From contig JAZDJP010000078.1 of the NCBI GenBank assembly GCA_043803805.1, forward strand, positions 1 through 64,000: a DNA stretch of 64,000 bases, read 5' to 3'. Made by a program: the position numbers and the translations under genes. This document shows, one piece after another, positions 41,816 through 50,448 of the stretch. Source of the DNA: JAZDJP01 sp043803805 (GTDB lineage: Bacteria > Planctomycetota > JAZDJP01). Position 1 is the first letter of the stretch. Every line of letters begins with the position of its first letter. Under the pieces are notes generated by a model. That model was not told the origin of the DNA, made no database searches, and saw only the letters and a list, made by a program, of their open reading frames with translations.

Positions 41816-42742
41816 ATGGAAATCACCGTTATCTCCATTTTGGCCGGCGTGAGCGCGGGACTCTTCCTGTGGTCGCTCGCGGCGATGCATTCCGGTCGCA
41901 ACCGCTCGACGCCCGAGGCGCGGTTCATGACCGAACCGGCCCCGATCCTCCTCCGGATGCTCCTGCCGCCGGCGGCGCCTCTGGCCCGATCCCTCTCGAC
42001 CCACGCCGGGAATCTCCGCGCCTGCGGGACCTCCGACAGCTCCTTCCTCAAATTCCGGGATCACATCGGCCGCTCGCTCATCACGGCGGGCATCCCCGGC
42101 GGAATCACCCCCGACGAGCTCATCGCCATCTCCGCCGTATCGGGATTCCTGAGCGCCCTCTTCGGCGGATTGCTTGCGGCCGGGACGGGACGTCCCCCGG
42201 TCCTCTTCGGCTTCGCTCTGGGCGTCCTGGGCCTGTTTCTCCCCTACCTCTGGCTCAACGACCGGATGAAACGGCGCCATCTGGCCATCCGGAAGGCCCT
42301 GCCCTACACGCTGGATCTCCTCACGCTCTGCGTCGAGGCGGGGCTCGACTTCACGACGGCGCTCGCCCGGATCGTTCCGAAACTGGCCAGCTCCCCCCTC
42401 GGCTACGAACTCGGGTCGCTCCTGCGCGAACTCCAGATGGGGAAGCCCCGCGCCGAGGGCCTCCGGGACCTCGCGTGGCGGGTGAATCTGATCGAAGTGA
42501 CCACGGTCGCCAATTCCATCATCCAGGCGGATGAACTGGGAACGAGCATCGGCCCGACGCTCCGCATCCAGGCCGAGGAGGCCCGCCGCCGCCGGAGCGT
42601 CCGCGCGGAGGAACTCGCCATGAAGGCGCCCGTAAAACTCCTCTTCCCGCTCGTGGCGTTCATCTTCCCGACAACGTTCATCATCCTCTTTGGTCCGATT
42701 TTCATCAAAAACCTGCCGCTCCTGGAAAAGCTGTCCAAGTGA
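41816..42742 (+). CDS. tadC: Tad inner-membrane platform protein TadC
   Basis: A protein of 308 residues: an N-terminal anchor, helices near 100-145 (ELIAISAVSGFLSALFGGLL, VLFGFALGVLGLFLPYLWL), a T2SS-F domain (LPYTLDLLTLCVEAGLDFTTAL, EVTTVANSIIQADELGTSIG) and a C-terminal helix (LLFPLVAFIFPTTFIILFG). It is paired with TadB as in other Tad systems. An FHA gene follows after 4 bases. Confidence 0.92.
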   Translation: MEITVISILAGVSAGLFLWSLAAMHSGRNRSTPEARFMTEPAPILLRMLLPPAAPLARSLSTHAGNLRACGTSDSSFLKFRDHIGRSLITAGIPGGITPDELIAISAVSGFLSALFGGLLAAGTGRPPVLFGFALGVLGLFLPYLWLNDRMKRRHLAIRKALPYTLDLLTLCVEAGLDFTTALARIVPKLASSPLGYELGSLLRELQMGKPRAEGLRDLAWRVNLIEVTTVANSIIQADELGTSIGPTLRIQAEEARRRRSVRAEELAMKAPVKLLFPLVAFIFPTTFIILFGPIFIKNLPLLEKLSK

Positions 42743-42746
42743 CGCC

Positions 42747-43931
42747 ATGACCCACGACCCGCCGAAATTCCACGTCCTGTCCGGCCCCCTGGAGGGCCGG
42801 GAGATCACGCTCACCCGGCCGCGCCACCGCATCGGACGAACGGCGGAGTGCGAGATCGTATTCGATACGCCCTCCGTCTCGCGCGTCCATGCCGAGATCC
42901 TGGAGACCGCGGAGGGACTCCTCATCCGCGACCTCGAAAGCAAAAACGGCATCACCGTGAACGGACAGGCCATCCAGGAAGCCATCCTCACGACGGGAGA
43001 CGAGGTGGTCCTGGGCTCGGTCCGGCTCAAGTTCACCGCCCCGGCCGGGGCGGCGCTCGTCATAAGGCCTCCGGACGCGGTTCCAGCCCCCCCCGCCGCG
43101 CCGGGGGCCCCTTCCTCCAGCCCCTCCCCGCAGATGCTGCCCGTCCCGTCACGAACGCCCTCCGCGGGCTTCACGGGGGGCCGCTGGCTGACGGTGGTGT
43201 TCATTCTGGCTGGCGTCCTCGCCGCGGCGGTGCTGGCGATTTCCTTCCGAAAACCCCCGATCCCGCCGGAAACCATCGCCCTCAAGGCCGGCGAAGAAAA
43301 ACTCCTCAACCTTCGCGATTATCGCATCATCTTCCTGCGCCTGAAAACCCCGAACCCCGAGATTCTCACCGTGCGCATTGATGGCAAAGCGAACTGGATC
43401 CTGTACCTCAAGACCCTTCAGATCGGGGAGACCACCGTGGATTTTCTGGACACGGAGGGCCGCATCCGCCAACAAATCAAAGTTATCGTAAAGGGATACG
43501 TGAAACCGCCCTCCAGCGAATTTTCCGGACCCGCGATCGCCCTTTCCGAACGGTTGCGCCAGGCGGAGGAGGCCGTCCTCGCCGGCGAGGCCCTCGAACG
43601 GGACCGCGCCCTCGAGGCCATCCGGCGTTACCAGCAGGCTCTCGACATCCTGGAGAAAATCCCCCAGAAGCCAAAACTTTATTTCGACGCCAAGATCAAA
43701 CTCGACGGCGCCCAACGCCGGCTTCAAACGGAACTCGACGCCATGTGGGAGCGATTCGAGCGCCACCGCCTGAACAAGGACTACGCCCAGGCCCGACTGG
43801 AGCTCGAAAACATCCTCAAATTCGTGCCGGACCCGGCGCACCTCGACAACCAGCGGGCCCGAATTTACCGGCAAGTGCTTGATAAACGTCAGAAACCCGT
43901 TACAAATCAGAACCGTGCGATTTCTAATTGA
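42747..43931 (+). CDS. FHA domain membrane protein of the Tad operon
   Basis: A protein of 394 residues. The N-terminal FHA domain (about 1-95) has IGRTAECEIVFDTPSVSRVHAEI and ESKNGITVNGQAI. After a Pro-rich linker comes one membrane helix (about 148-167, WLTVVFILAGVLAAAVLAIS). The periplasmic part has a beta-rich domain (IALKAGEEKLLNLRDYRIIF, ILTVRIDGKANWILYLKTLQ, about 180-250) that resembles a secretin-type N-domain like the BON/N0 region of CpaC, followed by a helical TPR-like segment. It may link cytoplasmic phospho-signals to the periplasmic pilus channel; this is inference. Confidence 0.82.
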   Translation: MTHDPPKFHVLSGPLEGREITLTRPRHRIGRTAECEIVFDTPSVSRVHAEILETAEGLLIRDLESKNGITVNGQAIQEAILTTGDEVVLGSVRLKFTAPAGAALVIRPPDAVPAPPAAPGAPSSSPSPQMLPVPSRTPSAGFTGGRWLTVVFILAGVLAAAVLAISFRKPPIPPETIALKAGEEKLLNLRDYRIIFLRLKTPNPEILTVRIDGKANWILYLKTLQIGETTVDFLDTEGRIRQQIKVIVKGYVKPPSSEFSGPAIALSERLRQAEEAVLAGEALERDRALEAIRRYQQALDILEKIPQKPKLYFDAKIKLDGAQRRLQTELDAMWERFERHRLNKDYAQARLELENILKFVPDPAHLDNQRARIYRQVLDKRQKPVTNQNRAISN

Positions 43932-45816
43932 CGACGGATCGGAAAAGCGGGAGTTCCCCCTGGTCGGGGACAAGACGCTCGTCTTCGGACGGGTCAAGAG
44001 TTGCCACCTCGTCATCGAATCCGGAAAGGTCTCCCGCCGCCACTGCCAGTGCGTCATCCAGGCCGGCGCCGTTACCATCAAGGACCTGGGGAGCAAGAAC
44101 GGCACGTTCGTGAACGGCGTTCGCATCACCGAAAAAATCCTGGAGGATGGGGATGAGGTAAGCCTCGGCCTAGGGGTGACATTCCGCTTCGACGCGGAAC
44201 GTTCGACCGCGCCGTCCCCGGTCGCCGGAAAAACATCCTTTATTCCCGCCACGGAGAAGTACCGCGAAGATTCCCCCACCCCGATGGACAAGTCGTTCGC
44301 CCCGCCGGCGAATTCCGTCCCGGCGCCCCAAGCCCTCGTGGTGGCCGTACCCGTGGCGTCCGACCCGCGGCATGAGGCTTCGCAACCCCGCAACATCCAG
44401 GCCGGTGGCCTGCTCCGATCCCCCGTGGCCAAGGCGGCCCTCATCCTCGTGCCGATTCTCGCCATCCTCGGCGCCATCCTCTACCAGATTCTCAACGCCC
44501 CTCCGCCGACCATCAAACCGGAGGAGAAGTACCTGTCGGACCTTGAAAAATCCGTGGATCTCTTCAAACGCCGGGAATACAAATCGGCGGAGGAGACGCT
44601 TACGGACGCCCTGCGGCTCACCTCCAACAATCTGGCCGCGAAGGCCTTCCTGGATTTCGTCCGCGTCTGGGAAAAGGCGGGCGCCGACTATGGCCATCTC
44701 AACTGGCGCGAGGCGGAAAACTTCTGCAATGAGCTCATGGACGCACAACCCTCCACCCCGGCCGTCCGTCAGTTCGCCTCCGACCAGCAGAGATGGCTCC
44801 AGCGGGAAGCCCCCAACATGGCCATCATCGCCGCCATCCAGGGTTTCCGCAACACCGACGACTGGACACAGGCCGTCGTTGAAATGGACAAACTCCCCGC
44901 CAACAGTGACTTGCGGAACGCCTATCGCCGGCTCATCGAGGATGTCCTGACCGGCCATTACCGATCCCTCCTGGCCTCCGCGGATCAGGCCTTTGCCAAG
45001 GAACGCTGGGAGGATGCGCGCGGCACCTATGAGCTCGCCATCGCCCGCGCCCCCGAGGTGGAGCGCGCCGCCATCGACCGAAAAAGCGCCCTCTGCCGAC
45101 AGAACCTCGAGGATGAAAAAGCCCTCCGGGAAGGCGAGAACTTCCTCCGCAACCGCAACTTCCAGGAGGCCGGAAAATCCCTTGCCCGGATCACCGCCGG
45201 ATCCCCCTACCACGCCAAGGCCGGGGAATTCATCACCCAGATCGAAAACGCCCTCAATTACGAGCAGGCCATCCGGTTGTATGACGATGGGAAAATCGAG
45301 GAGGCCCTCCGATTCCTGTCCCAGAAGAAACCCGCCGGGGGCGATGAGCTCCGCAAACAAATGGAGCAGGTCCAGGAAACCTTCCGCATGGCGAATGCGG
45401 CATTCGAGAAGGACAACCTCGAGGAGGCGGTTTCGCTGTGGACCCACCTCAAGACACTCGAGCCTTCGCCCTCCAATTACTTCAACCGCCAGGCGAAGGA
45501 CAAACTGACCCGATGGGGGGATGATTCCCGACGCGCCCAATACTACTTCGACAAGGCCGAAAAGATGTATGGAGAAGAGCGGTATGAGGACGCCCGTGCG
45601 AATTACCTGATGGCCAACCGCACCGACAAGACCGGCCGCCCCGGCGATGCCGGGATCCGAAGGATGGAGAACCGCGCCTCCGACCTCTTCAACAAGGCCA
45701 TCAACATCTCCAGTTCCGAAGAGAAGAAAAAAATGCTCCGGGATGTCATCCGACTCGTTCCCGCGGATAACCGGTTTCATGAACTGGCGCGGAAGGAACT
45801 CGACCGCAATCCCTGA
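43915..45816 (+). CDS. FHA domain membrane protein with long TPR-like periplasmic region
   Basis: A protein of 633 residues. The FHA domain (about 1-90) has FGRVKSCHLVIESGKVSRRHCQC and GSKNGTFVNGVRI. One membrane helix lies at about 168-188 (AALILVPILAILGAILYQIL). The remainder is a helical repeat protein with TPR-like pairs (FKRREYKSAEETLTDALRL, AFAKERWEDARGTYELAIA, YGEERYEDARANYLMA). GTG at 43915 begins directly with the FHA and overlaps the previous stop; a TTG at 43879 is the alternative. It is the last gene of the Tad run and has the same layout as the kinase at 7900 minus the kinase domain. Confidence 0.82.
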   Translation: MRFLIDDGSEKREFPLVGDKTLVFGRVKSCHLVIESGKVSRRHCQCVIQAGAVTIKDLGSKNGTFVNGVRITEKILEDGDEVSLGLGVTFRFDAERSTAPSPVAGKTSFIPATEKYREDSPTPMDKSFAPPANSVPAPQALVVAVPVASDPRHEASQPRNIQAGGLLRSPVAKAALILVPILAILGAILYQILNAPPPTIKPEEKYLSDLEKSVDLFKRREYKSAEETLTDALRLTSNNLAAKAFLDFVRVWEKAGADYGHLNWREAENFCNELMDAQPSTPAVRQFASDQQRWLQREAPNMAIIAAIQGFRNTDDWTQAVVEMDKLPANSDLRNAYRRLIEDVLTGHYRSLLASADQAFAKERWEDARGTYELAIARAPEVERAAIDRKSALCRQNLEDEKALREGENFLRNRNFQEAGKSLARITAGSPYHAKAGEFITQIENALNYEQAIRLYDDGKIEEALRFLSQKKPAGGDELRKQMEQVQETFRMANAAFEKDNLEEAVSLWTHLKTLEPSPSNYFNRQAKDKLTRWGDDSRRAQYYFDKAEKMYGEERYEDARANYLMANRTDKTGRPGDAGIRRMENRASDLFNKAINISSSEEKKKMLRDVIRLVPADNRFHELARKELDRNP

Positions 45817-45842
45817 CCGGTCTCCGAAATCCGATTCCCCGC

Positions 45843-45871
45843 TTGACTCCCCCGTCCCGGTCGCCTAATAT
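45843..45871 (+). promoter_or_regulatory. Promoter of the pncC operon
   Basis: TTGACT (45843-45848), exact 17-base spacer, TAATAT (45866-45871). The pncC ATG is 38 bases downstream. It marks the end of the Tad operon and a new transcription unit. Confidence 0.65.
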
Positions 45872-45909
45872 ACCTTCCCTTAAATGTTTAAAACGGTTTC
45901 CCCGCACGG

Positions 45910-46389
45910 ATGACTTTCACGCAGCGTATCCACAAGCTTTTTTCCCGGCGCGGACTCACCGTGGCCACGGCCGAGTCCTGCACCGGCGGGGTCGTCGCGA
46001 CACAACTCACCCGCATGGCCGGTAGTTCCCGCTATTTCATCCTCGGCCTGGTAACCTATGCCAACAGGTCCAAAACGCAACTACTGGGGATCCCCCCCGC
46101 TCTCATCCTTCGGCACGGAGCCGTCAGCCGTCCCGTGGCCGAGAGGATGGCCCGTGGCGTCCGCCGGCTCGCCCGCGCCGACTTCGGCGTCGGAATCACC
46201 GGTATCGCCGGGCCATCCGGGGGAAGCCCGGAGAAACCCGTCGGCCTCGTCTTTATCGCCGTTGCCGGACCTGAACGCACGGCGTTCCGCGCCTGCCGCC
46301 TTGCCGGAAGCCGCCCGACCGTCCGCCGACGTGCCGCCGACGCGGCCCTGCGCCTCCTCGCCCGGGAAGCAACCGGAAAATGCTTGTGA
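45910..46389 (+). CDS. pncC: Nicotinamide-nucleotide amidase (CinA C-terminal domain)
   Basis: A protein of 159 residues, the length of stand-alone PncC, which deamidates nicotinamide mononucleotide to nicotinate mononucleotide in NAD recycling. It has the family motifs LTVATAESCTGGVVATQLT (catalytic Ser), GSSRYFILGLVTYAN, KTQLLGI, HGAVSRPVAERMARG and GVGITGIAGPSGGSPEKPVG. There is no N-terminal CinA domain. It overlaps the next gene by about 10 bases, suggesting co-translation. Confidence 0.93.
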   Translation: MTFTQRIHKLFSRRGLTVATAESCTGGVVATQLTRMAGSSRYFILGLVTYANRSKTQLLGIPPALILRHGAVSRPVAERMARGVRRLARADFGVGITGIAGPSGGSPEKPVGLVFIAVAGPERTAFRACRLAGSRPTVRRRAADAALRLLAREATGKCL

Positions 46390-49316
46390 AACCATCCTCG
46401 ATCACCCGCGTTTCGCTTCTCGTCGGCCTGCTCGTCCCGGCCGTGGCCGTTTCATCCCCCCTTCCGCGACCCGCGGCGGAAATCATCGTCCGCTTCGATC
46501 CCTCCGTCGAAAGCGATGACACCCTGCGGCGGGATCTGGCCGGGTTCCGCGCCATGGGATTCACGGGCGTTTACAGCGCCTTCATCGTCCCCTGGCCGGA
46601 CGCGGACACGCCACCCCTCCCCGCCTTTCTCGCCTCGCGACAGATGAAACAACTCGAACGGCTTCTGGCGCTCTCCCGCGAAAACGGACTTTCCGTCTGG
46701 ATCTCCGCCGCGCCAATCCCCGGATTTTCGCCGCTGGAGGGCCCCGGAGGAGAACGGTTCCCGTTCGGCGCGGGATTCACCCCCAATCCATGGGATGTCA
46801 AGGTCCGCACCGGGATCGTGAAGTATTACCGCGCGCTCACCGCCAAATTCCGCAACGATATTGCGGACGGGACGCTTTCGGCCCTCATCATCGGGGACGA
46901 TTGGCGTTTCGTTTCTCCGGACGGCCGCGGGACTCCCCTCATTTACTCCAAGGCCGCCCGGGAGTCCTTCCGGGAATTTCTGAAGAAGAAATATGATCTC
47001 CTCCTCCGACTGAAGGAGACCTGGAAGGAATCGCCCGAAGGATGGGATGACGTCCAGCCTCCCCGCCCGGAGGACTTCCGGACTCCCGGGCCCCGCATGG
47101 AGGACGCCGCCGAGTTCCTGGCGGAATCCTGCGCCGCCTTCCTGTCGGAAATCACAACCGGAATCCACACCGAATTCGCCCCCGCGCGCACGGCGTACCG
47201 GCTCGCCCCCGCACCCTACTGGCGCCAGACCCCCGAGGATCCCTTCGGACGGGGATGCTGGTCGCGCCTTGCCCGCGGCGCGGATCTGCCGATCGCCACG
47301 GCAACGGACAACCGGGATATTCCCTCGCTTGCGGCATCCCTGAGGCTCCTTGGGGGCCGCGCGGGCATCGCCGCCCCGCTTCCCGAACGGCTTCCCGACG
47401 CGCTCGACGATGTCTTCCTCGGGGCATTCCAGAACGGAGCCACCGCCCTTCTGCTGGACGACCGGGGGCCGGCGCGGGCCGCAGAAACGTTGCATGCCGC
47501 CGGAGAAACCGCCCGTCGCCGGCTACGGCTCCTGAATCTCTTTTTCGCCGGCACGGGGCCCGCGGGCCGCCCCCCGCAGACGGTGGTTTTTCTCGATGCG
47601 CCCCCTTTTTTCGATCCCGTCTATCCGGCGTTTCTGCGTCGCCGGAACGAGGAACTCGCCCCGCGCGGCGCGGTCGCAATCCCTCTGGATGCCGGAGGAA
47701 TTGACCGCAAGGGAAAAACCTCCCCCCTCGCCGCGGCGTCGCTTGTCGTTGTGCCGCGCGGCGACCATCCGGACAGCCTCCAGCCGGACCTGAAACAACT
47801 GGCCGTGTCCGGCGGAAAAGTTCTTGTTTTCCCCCGCCAGGCCCGCTTCTGGGGAAATGACTTCGGCATCCCCGCCGCCGAACCGGTCCGGAACCTCCGC
47901 AATCCCGCGCGACTTCTTTTTAACAAACCCTGTCCCCCGTTCGCGGCCGGCGACATTCTTCCCCTCGGCGCCGGTTGGGACATTTGCCAATTCACAACCC
48001 TGCGGTACAAGACACCGGCCATCCTCGCCTCCCTGGGCGACTCCCGCCCGGGACTGCTCCGAAAGGAGATCGGGAAGGGCGCGGTGATGCTGGCAACGTT
48101 CGATCTTCCGGGCGGGGAATGCACCGGGGGGATTCCCGGCGACACCGCCCGCCGGCTCTGGGACATGATCTACCGGTGGGCCGGTCTGCCATCCTCCGGA
48201 GCGCCCGTAACAACCCCACCCCCCCTGTGCCTCCACCGGGAGCCCGGGGGATTTCTCGCGGAATCCTCCTTCGAATCACCCACCATGATCCTCGAAGTCG
48301 GCGGAAGAAACCGGGTGGCTCTCATCGAGTCCCTCCAGACCCGTCCACGCGAATGCCTCCTTTTTGCCGAGAGGGACGGCCCGATCACCCTTCTTTTTCA
48401 AAACGGTTTCCGCCCGGCGCGTTTCCAGGATGAGGCCGGCGGCGAGGCGCCCGCGGATATCGGCGGGGACGCCATCACGGTTTCACTCAAAGGCGGCATC
48501 CTCTACCGCATCACCGATGACAATACGGCCGATGACTCCCCGACAAGGCCCCCCGGCGGCGGAATCCGAAACTTCGCCTGCTATGCCGGACGGGGACGCA
48601 TCAATGACCTCAAGCGGTTCGACCTGGTGATGATTGAACCGGAACAATTCTCCGGCGACGAACTTCGGGAACTGACCGCCGCCACGCGGACCTGCGGCCG
48701 CCTGATCCTGGCCGCGGACCGCATCCACCGCCCGGAGGAAGGTTGGTACCGCGACGAGGATGCCGACGGACTTCCCGACCGCCTGGGGCCCTGGGGCTGG
48801 TACCGCGTCAACCCGGCGCACCCGGGCTGGACCCGGCACGTCCTCGGCGAGGCCCGGCGGATTCTCGAAACGAACGGGTGCAACGGTCTTTTCCTGGACG
48901 CCCAGGGACGCACCTTCCCGGCCAATGAGGAAGACGCCTTCCAATCACTTCTTCGGCGCATTCGGAGCGAATACCCGAAGGCATTCCTGTGCCTGAACGC
49001 CCGCGGCAACCTCCCGCTCACCGCCGCGCCCCTCCTCGATGCCGTGCTTCTGGAGGGATTCCACCTCCGCTACGACGGGCAAACAGGACGGGCGGTCCGC
49101 TGGTCGGATGAGGAACAGACGGCGGTGAACCGCCTGGCGGACAACCTTTCGGCCGTTCGGCAGAAGACGAACCTTGCTGTATTGACGCTGGATTTCGCGG
49201 GATTCCGGCAAGGCGCGCTGGTCCGGGACTGCGTTTCCCGTGCGCGCGGTCGCGGGTTCATTCCGTACGCCACCAATCCCGAGATGACCTGGCTCAACAC
49301 CCGCCTCGGCCCTTGA
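46380..49316 (+). CDS. Large secreted glycoside hydrolase-like protein (GH42-like plus GH114-like)
   Basis: A protein of 978 residues with a signal peptide (VSLLVGLLVPAVAVSS). Residues 33-400 resemble a GH42-like TIM barrel (GFRAMGFTGVYSAFIVPW, NGLSVWISAAP, SKAARESFREFLKKKYD) and a following Rossmann-type segment (FLDAPPFFDPVYPAFLRRRN, about 400-560). Residues 728-978 resemble GH114/TM1410-type endo-polygalactosaminidase barrels (NFACYAGRGRINDLKRFDLV, NGCNGLFLDAQG, LDAVLLEGFHL). Two candidate hydrolase barrels in one secreted protein suggest exopolysaccharide trimming. Both assignments rest on short motifs. ATG 46380 is used; GTG 46386 is possible. Its end overlaps the convergent lpxB by 23 bases. 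Confidence 0.7.
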   Translation: MLVKPSSITRVSLLVGLLVPAVAVSSPLPRPAAEIIVRFDPSVESDDTLRRDLAGFRAMGFTGVYSAFIVPWPDADTPPLPAFLASRQMKQLERLLALSRENGLSVWISAAPIPGFSPLEGPGGERFPFGAGFTPNPWDVKVRTGIVKYYRALTAKFRNDIADGTLSALIIGDDWRFVSPDGRGTPLIYSKAARESFREFLKKKYDLLLRLKETWKESPEGWDDVQPPRPEDFRTPGPRMEDAAEFLAESCAAFLSEITTGIHTEFAPARTAYRLAPAPYWRQTPEDPFGRGCWSRLARGADLPIATATDNRDIPSLAASLRLLGGRAGIAAPLPERLPDALDDVFLGAFQNGATALLLDDRGPARAAETLHAAGETARRRLRLLNLFFAGTGPAGRPPQTVVFLDAPPFFDPVYPAFLRRRNEELAPRGAVAIPLDAGGIDRKGKTSPLAAASLVVVPRGDHPDSLQPDLKQLAVSGGKVLVFPRQARFWGNDFGIPAAEPVRNLRNPARLLFNKPCPPFAAGDILPLGAGWDICQFTTLRYKTPAILASLGDSRPGLLRKEIGKGAVMLATFDLPGGECTGGIPGDTARRLWDMIYRWAGLPSSGAPVTTPPPLCLHREPGGFLAESSFESPTMILEVGGRNRVALIESLQTRPRECLLFAERDGPITLLFQNGFRPARFQDEAGGEAPADIGGDAITVSLKGGILYRITDDNTADDSPTRPPGGGIRNFACYAGRGRINDLKRFDLVMIEPEQFSGDELRELTAATRTCGRLILAADRIHRPEEGWYRDEDADGLPDRLGPWGWYRVNPAHPGWTRHVLGEARRILETNGCNGLFLDAQGRTFPANEEDAFQSLLRRIRSEYPKAFLCLNARGNLPLTAAPLLDAVLLEGFHLRYDGQTGRAVRWSDEEQTAVNRLADNLSAVRQKTNLAVLTLDFAGFRQGALVRDCVSRARGRGFIPYATNPEMTWLNTRLGP

Positions 49317-50448
49317 GCGTCTCGCTCAACACCGCCACCACCTCGTCGGCCGCCCGTTCGAAAGCCCCGGGGACGCCGAGATGACGCCGGATTTCCGCGA
49401 GCTCGCCCCTTATTCGCCGGCGCCGCCCGGGATCACGTAATAGCGCAAGAGCTTCCTCCGCCACACGCCGCGGCGTAACCGCCCCCTGGATCAGTTCCGG
49501 ATAGATTTCCCTTCCCGCCAGGATGTTCGGAAGGGATATGTGGGATACGCGAACGAGACAACGCGCAATCCCGTAGCTGATCCATGATCCGCGGTAAATG
49601 ACGACGGCGGGAAGCCCCAGGAGCGCGGCCTCGAGGGTCAGCGTTCCCGAAGCGGCCACCGCCAGGGTGGATTCGCGCATGACCTCATGGGCATTACCGG
49701 TTTCAAGCCGGACGCACGCCCCAAGACCCGCCTCGGCAACGTGCCGCTGGAGAAGACGGGTGCAGGCATCGTCCGCCCCCACCATGCGGAAGATCGAAGC
49801 AGGCGCCTCCGCCCGTATCCGCCGCGCCGCATCAAGAAGGATCGCCGCATGATGGGCAATCTCCGACGGCCGGCTCCCCGGGAAAAGGGCGATGGTGACG
49901 CCATCGTCATCAACCACACCGACCGGCTCCGGAATGATGTCCAGGAGCGGATGCCCCACCCACCTCACGGAAATGCCATGTTCCTGATAGAGCTTTTCCT
50001 CGAAATCGAACAACACCAGCATTCGTTTCACCGTCCGCCGGATCATCCCAATGCGCCGCCGGCCCCAGGCCCATATCTGGGGGCTGACGAAGTAGACAAC
50101 GGGAATTCCCCGCTTCGCCGCGAGACGCGCGAGACGCAGGTTGAAACCGGGATAGTCGACAAGCACGATGATATCCGCCTCCCCCCGGGCAAGGCGGGTG
50201 TCCAGTTCCGACAGGAGACGCCGGTATTCGGAAAGGTGCCGGAGAACCTCGATGAACCCCGTGACGGAAATCCGGGTCATATCCCGGACAAGTTCAATCC
50301 CCGCACCGGCCATGCGGGGACCTCCAAGCCCAAAGAACGACGTTCGTGAATCCCGGCGGCGGATGGCTTGAACAATCCCGGCTCCGTATGCATCGCCGGA
50401 ATGCTCGCCGGCAATCACCCAGATGCGCTTGGAGGAAAACGAATCCAT
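49294..50448 (-). CDS. lpxB: Lipid A disaccharide synthase
   Basis: A GT19 glycosyltransferase of 384 residues that joins UDP-diacylglucosamine and lipid X into the lipid A disaccharide. It has IWVIAGEHSGDAYGAGIVQAI at the N-terminus, GLGGPRMAGAG, IIVLVDYPGFNLRLA, VVYFVSPQIWAWGRRRI and a C-terminal donor site (LFPGSRPSEI, SGTLTLEAALLGLPAVVIYR). The ATG at 50448 shares a base with the stop of the upstream oxidoreductase (TGATG), so they are coupled. An upstream open frame of 47 codons is rejected. Confidence 0.95.
   Translation of the reverse strand: MDSFSSKRIWVIAGEHSGDAYGAGIVQAIRRRDSRTSFFGLGGPRMAGAGIELVRDMTRISVTGFIEVLRHLSEYRRLLSELDTRLARGEADIIVLVDYPGFNLRLARLAAKRGIPVVYFVSPQIWAWGRRRIGMIRRTVKRMLVLFDFEEKLYQEHGISVRWVGHPLLDIIPEPVGVVDDDGVTIALFPGSRPSEIAHHAAILLDAARRIRAEAPASIFRMVGADDACTRLLQRHVAEAGLGACVRLETGNAHEVMRESTLAVAASGTLTLEAALLGLPAVVIYRGSWISYGIARCLVRVSHISLPNILAGREIYPELIQGAVTPRRVAEEALALLRDPGRRRRIRGELAEIRRHLGVPGAFERAADEVVAVLSETLKGRGGC

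Noticed and set aside
40799..43309. Long antisense open frame (836 codons) over tadB/tadC, and similar ones at 8176-10542, 13315-15540 and 18337-20568
   Set aside because: They are opposite-strand shadows of well-recognised genes in GC-rich DNA, with low-complexity Arg/Gly/Pro-rich translations and no domains.
49294..49316. Frameshift or misassembly at the overlap of the glycoside hydrolase-like gene and lpxB
   Set aside because: Both proteins end naturally; a 23-base convergent overlap of stops is common in compact genomes.
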